From the NCBI GenBank assembly GCA_009869945.1, contig WIXG01000132.1:1-64000 (forward strand): a stretch of DNA of 64,000 bases, read 5' to 3'. Source of the DNA: Mesaphorura yosii. Lineage: Eukaryota; Arthropoda; Collembola; Poduromorpha; Tullbergiidae. Both the position numbers and the translations under genes were made by a program. This document shows positions 47,001 to 62,000 of the stretch, in pieces. A model generated the notes under the pieces. That model was not told the origin of the DNA. It did no database searches and saw only the letters and a list, made by a program, of their open reading frames with translations. Each line of letters opens with the position of its first letter. The first letter of the stretch is position 1.

Positions 47001-50000
47001 ACTGATCCCCGACCAGTCTAGCATGCTAACTGATCCAAATTTACACGTGTTAGAGCATAAATTGGAAAAAGTCAAAACTTCTTCTGGAATCATCATACAT
47101 CATTCCCACCGGGGTTGGCGTTCCACTAAATTTAAGTGCTCATGCATCAACCATTCTTCGCCTCAACACAATGAGTTTAATGGATATCGAAAATCTTCGT
47201 GCTGCCGCAGAATTGAAGATCCACGGAAAGTTTGAGCCCAGGTATGCGAATCGTAATAATAATATATTGCACGCATTTCATTACTCGGGCCGTAGCAGCG
47301 AAGGCAGCCACAAGAAATGAAATTTATAAATTCCGATCTCAACTTCTTGTTCGGTGGAACACGAAAATTGCTATTTTTAAATTGTTCCGTGAAGATTATT
47401 TCAATTTTTCATCGCAGACAGTGCATCGGTTGCGTAATTGACTTTTGTTCAGATCGCAAATGATTCGCTCATTCACTTACGCTTAACTTGCAAGTTCATG
47501 TCTTCCACAGTGCTCTTTTGACAGTCAAAGGAAGTATGGCATTTGGCACGGGCGCCTTTCAAACGGGAATTCAAGTACGAGCTCAGCTTCATACTTCGAC
47601 AGCCTTCGAGGGAAGCTTTCACGTAAAAGACACGAAACTGCTCAAGATCAACGTTGGCCTCCCAAAAACAAAGCAGGAGTTGCTGGAGTACAAGTACGTT
47701 CAAAAGGCCCTCGAATTTTCACGACATTTAATCCATGAGTGACTTCATGAAAGCGTGAAATCAGTTCCACTTCTGACAAGCCGAACCTGCTTCTTCTAAC
47801 GATGAAATATTTGTAACAGGTCTGACGTGCTGCTTATGCAAGGCAATAATCTTCATCTTGTCGGGCAGCTTCCAAAACGCGATCCTGTGTGTACAAATGG
47901 GTTCCTTGATAAAACACTTGGAATCAAAATGTGTGTATCTTCTTACTTCAGCCTCAGCCCTGGTTCGGAACGAGACAACAACGTCTCACCATATTTTCCA
48001 CTCAATGGACCGGCACAATTCGCAATTACAGTTGAGAAAACAAATCCAACGCTGCTAAGTACCACCCTCAACTATGAATGGGAAAATGATGAGGTTTGTG
48101 GTTCTTCATTTCTTAACAATCTGACAGCGTCCACTAATCGCGCCTTCCGGTAATGCTCATGTTTCAAATTTCTTTTGCATGACAAGAAAGGAACAAAATT
48201 CACTGCGATGTATGAAGTCGACGGAACTGAAACAACCAAGCTTTTAGGGCTCAGCTACTTTCTGAATCGGATTACTTACGATTTTAATTTCAACCTAAAT
48301 GTACCACAAAAGGCGCTACAGATTCATGGTAAGAAGCATCTAATTTGAAGCGTAGGTGGAAATTCTGTAAGAGTGAAAGCATGCATGAATAGATAAGAAT
48401 TTACACAAATCTTAAGTACTTTTGAGAATGAGTGAAGGGCGGTCTTCTGTGTTAAAGAATTTTCCATTGTTTTAGCCTACGCTAAGGACCAGAAAAACGG
48501 TGAATTGAATATTATGGCGTCATCCGAGGGTGAAAGAACTTTCAACGCTCTATTGACGTACAAGCGCGCAGACAATAATGATGATTTAAGTAAGATGAAC
48601 ATGGATGTGGATATTTTGGTTACGACTTCGTCTGAAGACAAACTGCTGGATTCAAAAGGTATACAATGTATAGCACATCGGTTCTTAAGTGAAAATGAAT
48701 GTTCTGCGGTTTCTTTCAAATCGCTAGTGACGAATATACCATCAAGAAATGAATGCACTACATTCAATTCGAGGGAATGAGGCATGAGTGTCTGGTTTTT
48801 TTAAGTGAATAAGGAGCCCTTTACAGGCCATGGAAATTTTGAACAAGAATTATATTTGTTTGATTCCACAGTAAAGATGACGCCGAGTGCCACAAATACT
48901 GGGGTCTCGATGGATGGTACGGGGCGCCTGTATCTGGATAACGACCACATAGTAAATTTAAAACTGAAGGGTCAACTCAACGAGACCAGATTTGATCTCG
49001 GTGTAGACAGTGAATACCGGAGCAGGTCAACACCAGTGCCCCAGACAATCAAATGGAAGTCAACAATAAACAAATTGAGTCCAAGGTCTGACGCACTACA
49101 AATCGATGCCCATCTCAACGTGGAATTCTCTGAACTTCCAAACTATAACTTGGATACAACTTGGAAGTATCAGGTGCTAATCTTGCTACTTGTTCCACTG
49201 CACGGGCAGCAGGAAAAGTTGACTCCTTGTTGAATTAGCGCGTTGCTACCCATGAAGATTTGCACTAAAATATTCGACTTAACGGGTGTGGACAATTTTA
49301 ATGTAAGGATCGCATTTTGTTCTGATTTCAGAGAAATGACGACGGGGTTGATAGTCAGTTGGACCTCAGGCTGGGAAAAGGCCCGACATGGTCTGACAAC
49401 AGTGCTTTGCGAATTAAACACGGACTCGTGGTGCAGAGCAACTATGAGAGAAGTCGTTGTGAAGTTTCATTCTGGGTGACGCAACCGTCGACACGAATTA
49501 ACTTTGGATTTGAGAGCAGCCTACGAAAGGAGGGAAGGAACTTGGATTCCAGCATTCGTTTACAGGTCACACCAGGTACGATAAAAGGACAGAGTTCACA
49601 TGCCATACGTGTGAACGAGTGCCAAAAATCCCGTGCTCTACAATGTGCCGTAACTATTTGGTACCAGAGCACAACATTCCATTTTTGCGACCATTTGTGT
49701 TGTATGCCTCTCCGGCGGTCCCACGCTTTGGGCCAAGAAAGTTGAAAAATGCATGGAAATGAGTAAACTCGAAAGAAGTGTATGTCCAACAACATCAGAC
49801 GGAGGAGACTACTGTGTCGGATAAATTTTAGTATTCGTATTATGTTTGCGAGTTTTCTTTTTTGCATCAAAATATTTTTATAGAATCAGGCGAGCGTGAG
49901 TTTTCTAGACAGAGTTTAGTTTTAACATGCTTAATGCCCGACTTTTCTCTCATCTCTGTACCGACAGGATGAGCATGAGCTCAAGAACATGAACATGCAC

Positions 50001-53000
50001 GCGCGTAACCTTCACGTATCCAAAATTCACTGTGCTTTGCCTTTGCCGTATTCCAGAGAAGAATTTTCAAACCTCATTATCATTGAAAAGAGCACCAGGG
50101 GTTTTGACGTTCGTTCAAATTGGATGGAATACTACCATATCTAATCAGCACCCACTCTCAATCTCATTCTATCTCCAAGAAACAGCAAACCGCATCTATC
50201 AGGTAACACGTGGAAGGAGTTCGAGACCTTTTCTACGTCCGCGATCCGCTTACCATTGTCTTATTGCGCTTCGATGTACGCGTCAGTTTTAAATGTGCGA
50301 TGTGCGGCACAGTTTTAAACTACTAAGACATAATTGTTACAAGTACAAATTGATGACAATGTAAACCTATTTATATCATTGTAATCAATTCAATGTGATG
50401 GTGGGCAAACGCCGAGAAAGAACTCTAAGAAGCGAAACTGAACAGAGAATGAATAATTTAGGACGCTGCGTCGCAACGCAGCCAATAATAAATATCTCTC
50501 TACGTCGCTTTCTATTTTTCGGTCTGTCCTCTTAACATTGCAATGTTACAAGTACAGTCTCACATAAAGCTGTCAAACTTGTAATTTAGTTAACGCATCC
50601 ATTTATGATCTCTATTTTTGGGTACCTTGTCTTTTGAATATTAAAATTTCCGGGAATTGGGAGGTGGCTCTTCTGCTTTTAGTAAGGGCGACGTTGTTTT
50701 CCCCATTATTATGACAACATTATCCGGCCCAGTGCCTCTACTCTCCTCTGTCGTACAATTCCCGTGCTGTGTATGCAGAGGACCGAGGAAAATAATCTAA
50801 GCCCTGGCCAACATCTTTCCTTAACTTTCTTCATCTCTCGGTTTCCCCGAATAATGTTCCGTGCCGTGCCCGATGTTTCCAGCGACATTTTAATCATTGG
50901 TTTCAAAGTCACGTCCAGACCATAAGTTTTGTGAAAGTTGGCTTATATTCTATGAAGGAATGATGACTACATAAAGAAAAAATAACGCGTCGTGCGGTGC
51001 CGTGTCTTCATTCTCACTTTCTCTCTGTGGCCTATTAGGAACACAGCAGACGCGCGGCCACGAACACACGCTTGCACGCTTCTCCTTCGCATGTCCTCAA
51101 ACTCTCTTACAATCTGCGTGGCGTAAACCCAGCCTCATCTTGTCTGTTTCATGCACTAAAAGAATCCTCACGAATCCCACAGGGAAAGCTTCAAACAGAT
51201 TGGTTCGGAAGTAATAACATCAACATTGGTTTAAATTTTATGGACCGGACAAAACGCCAGCAGTTTAACAAGGAATTGAAACTGTCAATTGAGACCAGTT
51301 CCATGTCCAAGTTTGCACTCTCAACGCTGATGCTTCATGATCCCGGAAGAGAGTCCAAATTTCTGTTGAGTGTAATGACAGAAACGAGTAATTAGAATTG
51401 GCTGCTACAGTGAGAAAAGGTCCATGACCCATCCTTTCTGTTTTCAGACGGAATACCAAAACCACGCTATGAGCTGGGAGCTGAGTCGGAAGCGAGAAAG
51501 CAAGAGCAAGAAACAGACGCTTCTCATGAGCTTCAGGAACGGACCAAAAACGTACTTTATTCGGACGGACGTCGACACGTCTAACAACGGACTTGAACTC
51601 ACGCTACGAACTGATTTACAGTCGTAAGTTGAATTCTTGTTAATAAGAAATTATTCGTGGAGCTCATCTTTGCTTGCCTCTGAACTCATTTGAGTCCTGC
51701 GTAGATAGAAACACAGTTCAACTCATGCGAATGATCAATAAATATCCCCATTATTTTTCAACCTTAAAATGGAATCCGCGTTCCGCGTTTGCCCTTTCTC
51801 TTCATTAGTCATTGTTATTGATCAATGTCAAAATTAGTAATCTCCTTCGAATCTCGGAGCATGCGGCGGGCACGGGTGCAGGAGAAAAGACATCAAGACA
51901 TGATTTCGGAACAAATGTACACTGGTTAATTTATTTCCTAGACCCATCCAGGCCGAATTTTGCACACTTTCACCTTCCGAGTCTTGTAACTCAGATTTTA
52001 AACCTTTCTAAATTAGTAAAAATCTGCAGCCTCTTCCCATGACCCTAAACTTGTTCAGGGAGGAAAAGCGAAAGTGTATTCGTCAAGTTGATAAAATACG
52101 ATCTGACTTGACCAGAAATTGTTAGCACTCTTATCCGAGTTGATATTTCGGCCATCTTTTGACAGAAAGTACCCTGACATACTGCTGGATATTCGAGCTA
52201 AGCGTGATCCGAGATCGCCGCAATCTCTCTATGTGCTCTACAAATGGAATGCTCGTGTTGATGAAACGCGGAAACTGGTGCTGGATTGCATTGTGGATTT
52301 CACGAGACATGACGCAGAACGTCGCGCTGAACTGAAATTTGATTATCCTGGGCAAAAATTGTGGTTTATTGGACAATTTGTGCGAAATGGTTAGAAACAT
52401 TAAAGCTTCTGAAAGTTTAATCCTTCTTCTGTATAATTGTCGTGATATTATAAGTAATGGCTATTTTAGACCTTGAAGGAAAGAACAGGCTTCTTGTTGG
52501 TGAATTATTGTGGAATGAGGATATACGATTGAATGCGAATGTCAGCTTTAACCAGAGTCCGATTAATACAGAGGTTGAGCTGGCCCTCTTCATGCGGAGA
52601 AATCAGTTGCATGCCGCTAGCTACACACTCAGGTGAAATAATTTATAAAGAAGCATAAATCAAAATCAAATTTTAATATTGAGGATATGGATGATGGTTC
52701 ACATCTAGATTGAGTTGTGACAATCAAGTGGATTGTCTAGTGAAATCTGATGCAAACTGGGGACAAGGGCAAAACATGAACGTGGTAGTCAGCTCAAAAT
52801 TTCGCCTCTTACCACGCGAAGAAGTAGAAGACGCGGAAGATGACAATGAGGATTACGGCGCCGGGCAGAGTATGGATTTCGATAATGATGATGACGACGG
52901 AGATGATGATAACCGTAGTGACGAAAGGAATCAAGTGGGAACCGACAGGGACAAGTCTCATGCCAAAGGATTCAACCTTTTCCCCGGATTCCGTCCGTTT

Positions 53001-56000
53001 ACGCTGAACGTTGAGGGAAACTTGCTCAGCACTCTGGACAACTGGACAAAGAACGCCAAGATTAGCATGCGTCATACGCACCAGAGTCCGCTACATCATA
53101 AAACTGATATCGAAATTCAGGTACGCACTCGACAACCTTTACCAGGTTTCTGCCACCTACTTTCTAAAACTGGGCGTGCGTTACGCCGGTGATTGCGATG
53201 CACGATTAACTTGATCATTTTTTGATACTTCAAAATACCTAAGAATGACTTCAGATTTGAATGATGAGATATCACACCGCGTTCACCCCGTCAAGTTATG
53301 CGCTGCGCATTTCCTGCGTACAAGATTACTTTATACTTTTCAAGTTTTTCTTCGAAGTTGACTAATAATGTTGCGCCTGCATCGGGCATTAAATGAGACA
53401 CCGAACTCTGCTCTCTATTTTCATACTTTTGACACGGAGTCTTACACTTTTCCATATTTACTCTGCCAAAGTTATTGGTCCCCTTTGGAACATTCTCTAA
53501 TGCGACTTCCTTTTCCAAGTTACCGGGAACGCATTCTGCATGTAATGTGCATGCGTGTGATGTCTAATAATACCACTTTACTCTTTAAGCTCTCTTTTGT
53601 CTTTGTAATAATAAAGTATCGCAAGAATTTACTTTTCCTTTGCGCCTCGTGTTCCGTCGTGGACCGTAGCCATTCCAATGCCATTTTTCTCATTCATTTT
53701 TTCACGTTTCTACCTTATACGACAACGTAAATTTCCGTATGCATTTTTTATGGCTCCTCATGACAAATTGAGCTGAGGAACACGACTTCAGTTGCTGTAT
53801 GAGACAATGGCATTGTGCTTGTACGGTGAAAGTTTATGATTATGTTCGTCCGTGTGGTGCGGCGAAATGCACTCCGTCGAAGCACAAATTTCCTAAAGTT
53901 TGTAATAGCGAATCTAAAAAGAGAGGAATCGCTGAATGAATCGGTGTGTTGCAGTTCCTCAACGGAAACGACATTAATATTGCAAGTCATTGGCTAATTC
54001 CTGTAACCCTGAAACAAATTTGGACGACTCGTGCCGAACTTCATGTCAGAACGCCATTCCAAACTCTGCAGAACTTTCATCTTCAGGCCGTAATTGGACA
54101 TCAAGAGGACTCTGACACACTTGCCACGGCTGGCATTTACATGGACAATGCACAATACTCAATAACTGTTACAGGTACGAGTTGTGTGCGAATTGTTGCT
54201 GGGAAAACTTTCGAGAATTTTATGCTCATTGACCTGGGCACTGAAATTATTGAAATACAACTTTTATTAAGGGAAAAAGTTCAATATTTACGACGAGAGT
54301 AAAGGAAATGTTGAAAAGTCACGAATCATTGACTTTACTTGTAAACAATCAAATAAATCCGCTCATTCAATGCTACCTTTCCTTTCACCGCACTTTAAAC
54401 ATGTTTGTACCTTCAATTTTGTAGGAACACCAAGATTCGCCGATGACGGGTCACTCCGAGTGGATATCTCCACTTCCAACCCGGCGTATGACAAAATATT
54501 TGGTAGTTTGAGCTACACGATTGGAGACGACTCGAAATTGGCCTTTCAATTAGGCTGGCCCACCGTGATAATCAGTTTTGAGACTGGGCTGGTATGGGAT
54601 GGCGGCTGGGATAAATTTCAGGTGTTTCTTAGGCTAACAAGTCCGTGGAACCCGATTAAGAGCATTAATGCCGACGCAAAGATAGACACTTCTCAGCAGG
54701 TAAAATACTTCAGTTGAGGTTCTCATTACCCGTCCATGATTTCTTAATTTGAGAGCAGGTCGACTTAAGATTGGAAGTGAATGACAAAGGTTTTGGCCTA
54801 AAGTGCGACTGGGTTGTGGAGAGCTTCGCCACTTTTGACATTAGGCTCGAGGGCACAATTCCGATCCCGTCTCTACAAAGGGCTGGATTCCTGCTAAAGA
54901 ATTCATTCGAAGATGACGCCGCGTATCACAGCCAGGTCTCGTTCTACTCGGATGAGAAGCAGGTGAGCCACAGTGTCGTTTTCGCATTGTAATTGATGGC
55001 GCTGGCATGAGGGCAAAATTTTTTGCTAATTATACCGTAATATTTTTCGGAATGACAAACGCAGTACTTCAGAAAAGTTTGTCGGATGCACAGAATTTTT
55101 AGAACTTAACGAGAGTTTTTCGCCATAAGCAACGATCAAGGCCCAGAAAAAGGTGCAAAACTACAGTGCAAAGTTTTTGGAGAAAGTCGAGTCTGGACTT
55201 TCTTTGACTAAATACGCTGAAGTGATATGCTTTCTTTTCCAAGCTTCCTCTATTTGCTTTCAATGCTTTGATCGGAAATTAAGCGTGAAATCGGTCATAA
55301 TAGTGATTCGTTGTAAGACAAAAACACGACCGTCAGTTCTAAGTATTACTTAAGGAATTGAAAGCAGAATCTGGCAGCCGAGATTCCAACCCAGACGAGT
55401 TTTGCCCCTGCACTCCGCGGATTTTGTTCAAACTTTCTCCGTTACTCATGCCGTTATGAATTCGTGCCAAATGTCACCGCAAATTACTCGCCTGTAATTA
55501 CCAAAGCGCATGCTGTAACCGACAAGGCTTCCTCAATGAGTTTGTGGATTACATAAGACAAAGAAAATTTTGTTTGGAGGTTTGGACCGAAGGAGAAAGT
55601 CATTATCTCATCTTACCCCAGCTCAACCCCAACATATTATTGCACAGTTGTGTTTTGTTAGGTTGGCTACAAACTGGAAGGCGGACGATCTGATGTGGAA
55701 GAAGGATCTATCATGGCCAACATAATGAACTCTCAGATCGAGATTGACACTTACTTTTATCCTACGATCAGATCTACATTTAATTTAGCCCAAAGAGAGA
55801 CCAAATTCAATCTCGGACTCTCGCTGCTTCTACGTGAAGGCCCTATCAATGTTTCAGTTGAGCTGCACTTGCTGGTAAGATCTTAATTCCATCTTCTCAT
55901 AGTCCGGGTACGCTGTGCTACCACTTTTCATGAAAAATAACCGTCGTCCAAGTTGTAAGAGCCTTAATTCTTAACTTTGTATTAAGTCAGAGGGCTTAGA

Positions 56001-59000
56001 CCACATGATCTTCTCGCCTTCGATTATATTCATTTTCGTTGCGTATTTAGCATCGATTCACATTTGCAATAACAGGGACTTGGCGATAGATTTATGAAGT
56101 CGTTCTGATAGTTCGTGTCGTTCTGATAGACTTTTTTAATTGTAGGATATATTCAGCTTTAACGAGAAAATCACAATCACAACTCCATATCCCGGCCTCT
56201 TCGAGTTGGAACTGAATCTTTCGCCAGGCTTCTATCCCGAGAGCGACGTGTACAACATGGACACACATGTGAAATGGAGATCGGGTTCTGAATGGGAAAA
56301 GGTTAGTAGAAGTTTGCCTTCAATAATTATGCTGGGAAATTGTCATTTCCAGATCAAAGACTTGGCATTAATAATATTATGACAAAGTGTTTGCGTACAC
56401 ATTATTCAACTTCTTTGATTACTTTGCACAAAACAAAAACTTGAGTCAACACTCTCGACACTTGCCCGATTCTAATGAACTGAACGCACTAGGTGTTTAC
56501 TTTTCCTTTCTGCACTTGAGCGCAGGGCGGAGTCACGCTTCGGTATGGAGATCAAAGTGCATACCAGAACATTCTTCAAGGGTACTTGGAGAGCGAAATG
56601 GAGGAAGATGATTACGACGAGGAGGACGACGAATACAATACTGAAAAGCGAAAATCGGTGGAGACGAAGTCGAAGGCGACGGTGACGGTGGCCCAGAGTC
56701 AACTCGTCCACTTCTATTCGCCAATCAGCTGGGCGAAAGTATTTAAAATCGAATTTGAAAAAGTCAAGGCTGATGACAGTGGAAATGCAGAGGAAAAGAA
56801 AGTTGAGGATGATAGCGGTGAGGATGATGAAGACAATGATGACGAGGACGATGCCCAAGAAGACCAAGCTAAAGGCGCAGCTACTAATAATTCGGCTGTA
56901 TTTCCAATTCGCATATTTGCGTTCATCTTTAGCACTCAGAATTCGCATATCACTGCGGATTTACAGAATAAGCCAACTATAAAGCAATTCAGTGGCCAGA
57001 TTGATGTCCGCGAAATTGAGCAGCCCATTTCATTAAAGTTTGATACCACTTTCGATGCGTCGTCTCCAGAAACAAAGTTCAACATCAACGCAATGTCATA
57101 CCATCCTCAATTAGAACAGGTTTGAATTCATTGCATGCATGCTTAAGGTGGACTTTGATTAATGTGTGCTGATAATGTTAAAGTTTACAGTCAGATCGAC
57201 ATGGCAGAAGCGCCCGGGATTCAAGAGCGCTCTGTTGGAAGTCCGGACACCGTTTGAAAACTGGGAAGTTCAGTCGATAAGTGCATTGTACGCTGATAAT
57301 CAGATTCGGGAGACGTACAATTTAGATCTCAAGTCTGAAACATTTGGGGATCTTGGTGCAAACGTTGTTCACAGTCCTGGACATTTCACGCTCATGCTAA
57401 CCACCCCGTTAGAAAGTCATAAGTAAGAAACAAATGCTTTATTTGAAATTTTGACTTCAGTTTGTCATTGACTTGTGTCTCTGATTGTACTCTTAACTTC
57501 AAATTTTGTATCGTCAACCTTTGCTTTTAAGGGAACTGGAGTTTACCGGATCAAGTTATTCTGTGGAGGGGTCTCCGAAGAAACTTAATACTATTGTAAC
57601 ATTCAAAATCATGAGCGAGGAAATTTTTCGCATGGATGTTGAGTCCAAAACGGAACTCGGAAAGCCAGCAGAAGTAGGTTGAATCTTGCTTTGCCTACAA
57701 ATTGCGCAGTGAACAAGACTGTGCATCACGACAGTCCATGCTTTATTCCATATTTGCTTTTAAGCTGAGTGGAACCATCACGACCAAGCTGAGGGGCTTC
57801 AAAGACGGTAATTTGAAGGCAAACATACAGCGGAACACAACTCAAATTAATGCGAACGGTTACATTGAATGGAGTGATCAACAACTGAAGGTCACGCTGC
57901 TGGTCAAATTACCGAAAGCAAATTTTGAAGAGTTGGACCTCCGAGTAGAGACTCCCTTTAGAAGATACGAAAAATGGAGCGTCTGGCTTAAACGGAATGA
58001 CGACAGCGACTCGGATGAAGAAGTCAATTATGACGAGACTGACAATGATGAGGAAGACGTGGATGACGTGGACGAAGAGTCAGACGAGGATGAAACAAAG
58101 GGCTCTGAAACCTTCAACTTTATATTTAGAATCAATACGCCAATCCCAGGCTTCTCGTCGATCAACGGAAAAGGAGGATTCCCGTAAGCAGGTTCAAACG
58201 CGCCTATTCTTAAGATTAGAACTGTGTCATTGATACTCAATCCTGAAAGCAATTTTGTGCGAAGGTCGATTGAATCAGACGCGCATTTCGGTGCATCATC
58301 TCTATGATGTAGTAGAGAAACTTTATTTGCCTTCTAGATTGTGGAATCAATGAGTTTTAAATTTGACATTTGAAGAATGTCTAAATGTGACACACATCGA
58401 GTATTTACCGCGTGGTAGTGGGATAAATATGTACATGAACAACAATAGCACATACTCTGCTGGCACTTGATTATCAAAATGCTATGCCAAAGTCAAAATA
58501 TTTTATTGGCTTTCACACAGCTCAGCTATGCGTACGTTTGAATGCAGCTTCCCATTTTGGGAATGAGAAGGCATTTCGATTTATTATTATCGGAGCCCGA
58601 GCAGACTAATGTTTCTAAGAATTGATGTAAGTGTGCCACTGGCTGCGTGATCTATAAATTATTGCAGCTAAACATGTGTTCTGCGCACGATGCGATGATA
58701 AAGTGTGAGATGATTCATAGTTGCTGGTAAGAAATTACATCGTAAGAAGAATTTGACACGGAGTTATCTGTCTGAACTTAGAACCGTGGTCTCCTCCTAT
58801 CACGCCGTCAAGAAAGTGACATTGAGTGGCACGGCTCCCAATGGTTCAATAGATATTATGACATCCTGGATTATTTCTGACTGGAACAGTTTTGATATTC
58901 ACTGCGACTCGAAGTATTCACATTCCATCACAGAGCTCACGTTTCTGCCTTCAGCTCTAAGATCCGTGCCGCGACAGAACTCGCTCAAATTCAGACTAAG

Positions 59001-62000
59001 AAACGTTGTGCCTTCTCTGGATGTAATCTCGCTCGTAGATTCCGCGTTCCACTTCGAAACAGAACAACCTGCCTTCCGGTAACCGCATCGTCACGTTTTA
59101 TCTTCGCTTTCTCCAGAGCGCATGCAAACGTGTAATTCCTCCTCTCCAGACTCGGAAGCGCAGCGCTGATTGAAATACAAACAGGAAAAGGCACCAATGT
59201 GAAACTCAGCGCGAAGTTGCCGCACAATGCGCACGACATCGATGTAAAATCGAAATATGGCCAGAACTTGAGCACACTGAATGTTGATTCTGTGTACACA
59301 CGCGAGGTCCCGAGCACGACATGGAACTCGCGTTTTCAGGTAACGCCATTTGAGAATTCAAATCTTAAGATCTGTAAACCCAAAAATACTGCAGCTTGTT
59401 AAACACGTAGATTTACAACTTTATTACTTTCTTTGTAAGATGACTCGGGATGGGGCCACGCTGCAAGGCGACGCGGAGATTGACTTGGGCAAAGGCAACC
59501 CACTCCAATCAAAGTTTAATTACTCCACGACCGGTGATATTTCTCACTTCCATTTGCAAGTGTTCACGAAGAATGAACCGAATATTCCCATTGCAACTGT
59601 TGAGGGAAATTTTGATTTGCGGCATAATCGTCATAACGCACGGTGTGTGAGCTCAACTTCTGTGCTCTCTTATGAGAATGCATCTCAAGCCACTTTAAAT
59701 GTAAATTCTTACCTCATGCAATTATCTCGCAGGTTACGTGCTGTTGATGACACCCACACCAGCCTGCCAATTCTCGTCGATTTGAATGCAGAATATAAAA
59801 ATCTTTTGAATTTTGATTCCTCAATTAACGCAAGCACACCGTACGACTTTATTCCAACTTTTGGTCTACGAGGTAGCTCAACGGCTGGCCCCGGGTTCGT
59901 GTTGCTGTGCCTTCAAATTCATGAATTGTTGAATAATTTCTAATACACGATTCTAGACATGATTATGTTGGAAGTTTTGGTGGACACTTGTCAGATAACG
60001 TGGGCTTGTTCAAATACAACGTGGCGTTTGATAACTTGTACGACCTGAACAGGCTGAATGGATCAATCGCAGTCGAGCTCCCATTCGAACATTTTAGATC
60101 TGGCTCACTCGGTGCCTCGTTCAACGTATGCAATCAGGCAATTGCTTCGCTTCCAACTTTAAACCGATAATATAATAGATTTGATTCGTTTAGGACAAAC
60201 AAACGTCGTTTGAGTCCACTCTGCATGCCGAACTAAACACAATGGTGTACGTGGACTCTTTGTACTCGCATGAGTCCAATTCCAGAGCCGGAATTGAGAA
60301 AGAAACTGACAAACTGGAACTGGACAATCCGTTTTGGCCGTTCGGTATCACCAAGACGTATCGGTACGAATACAGCGGGGGCTATGCTGGTCTCAACTTG
60401 CCAACTACTGTGAGTACATTATTTTTCTTCATATGCTCATCACTTCAGCAATTTACGCGTCATGAACTCAGTATTCAGAAAATTTTTGAGGAAAATACTT
60501 GTGAATGATCGTATGAATGAGACTGCTGCTGAATGAACGAACTGGCGAGTGCGTTGTTCTCGGTTTAGTCAAGTGTTGAAGATAATTTACCCGACATAAA
60601 TTATATGTTTCCCGTTCAAAACTGCGATAATTCACTTTCTCCGTGCAGACGACTCGGCTGGTGGAAGTGTACAACCTGGTGCAGCGAGATTTGCATAAAT
60701 TGGGAGGTCAACTCAGGATTCATACGAATTTCAATGGCCGTGAAATTACATTATCAGGTTCGTTATTCTGGTCGTGCGTGGGGCTGGCTTCTCTCTTTCA
60801 CCGTCTTGTAAACAGTTTGTATTTTAAACGCACTGCGCGATACAGTTATATTACTCAACCGCTTTCAGTTACAGAACACCGCAGTGCATTGGTTTGAAGT
60901 TCAGGCATTGCATTCATTCAATAAATCTTCCTCTTTCACTTATTTTCACTGCTCGTGCGGACTGTCAATAAGTTTCCAACTTGTGCTCAATAAATTTTGT
61001 ACTCAACCGCAGGGAAAGGCTCGAGCGGGAGCTTGGCTTAAACATGCGGCTGGAACTAATTATTGTGATTTACAGGAATTCATCCCAACAGACGCCTCGA
61101 TATCAGCACCAATTACAAGCTCTTGGACCACCAGTTCAAACACGGGACAAATTTCAGTTATAGCTCCGATTCGTGGCTTGGATACGAGCTAAGTATTCAA
61201 AATAAGACAACGGTATGTCTTTCGCTGTCAACTAGACAGACTAGTCATCGTGGTTTAAGGTGTATGGATGTCTTTTGTTGTAGTATTCAAAAACACACCA
61301 TGAGGTCGATGTGAAAGTCAGTTATCCAGTGCGAGTAATTGTTGTCAATGTGGACTGCTTATCTGAAGCCGACAGTCTTAAGCTGACCACAAATTTGAAT
61401 CTGAACGCCACTCAAAATGCGGAGAGGAAGCTGACTGGAACATTCCAATGGAACTTGGAGGATGAGTCTTACTTCAGACGGGCGAACGTACACAAAATGT
61501 CAGTGATTCTCAAGCATCCGTCACTGGCAAAGGTTACTTGTATTTTGAATTAAAATCTGAAAACTATGACAGTGAAGGCAGCACGGCGAGTGCTCGGCTG
61601 TACGCTCGTGATTCAGGAGTCACGAAGCGCTGTGTGAAATTATTGCAAATGTCAGAAGCAAAAGACTGAGCCGAAACATTTCGCATGCCATTTCAGGATA
61701 TTCGTGTCGAGGGAAGATTGCAACTGAGCGAGGAGGAAACTCTAGTCGGTGATTTAACTCTCGACTACTCAGGTGATCCAGAAAAAGCCATCCAGGTCAA
61801 AACGCGAAGCCAACTTCCATTCCAGCAACTACGCCAAAATAACTATTACTTCTGGAATCTTACTTCAGACGTTCGATTATTGCATCCAACGACAGAGTAA
61901 GAGCCCAGAGCATGAGTTATTCATTAACATTTTGCCATGTATAACCACCATAACGTATTTCCTGTGGTCTCTTTAAAAAGCACGACGTGCTAGAATGCAA

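Noticed and set aside
49968-50056. Frame starting DEHELKNMNMHARNLHVS as a longer exon 22
   Set aside because: It runs into a stop in that frame at about 50,142 and the phase is wrong. The acceptor TATTCCAG at 50,056 starts the correct phase-1 exon.
53368-53730. 120-codon + strand frame in lipid-carrier intron 27
   Set aside because: Exons 27 and 28 join in phase 0 without it, and its sequence is Ser/Phe/Leu-rich intron-like rather than lipid-sheet.
57191-57194. Start of exon 34 at the ACAG ending 57,190
   Set aside because: It would shift the frame and give sequence unlike the family; 57,184 keeps frame with exon 33.
59957-59994. Start of exon 41 at 59,957 after TTCTAG
   Set aside because: Its phase (2) conflicts with the preceding exon (phase 1). 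The next AG at 59,993-59,994 gives the matching phase and continues with DNVGLFKYN.
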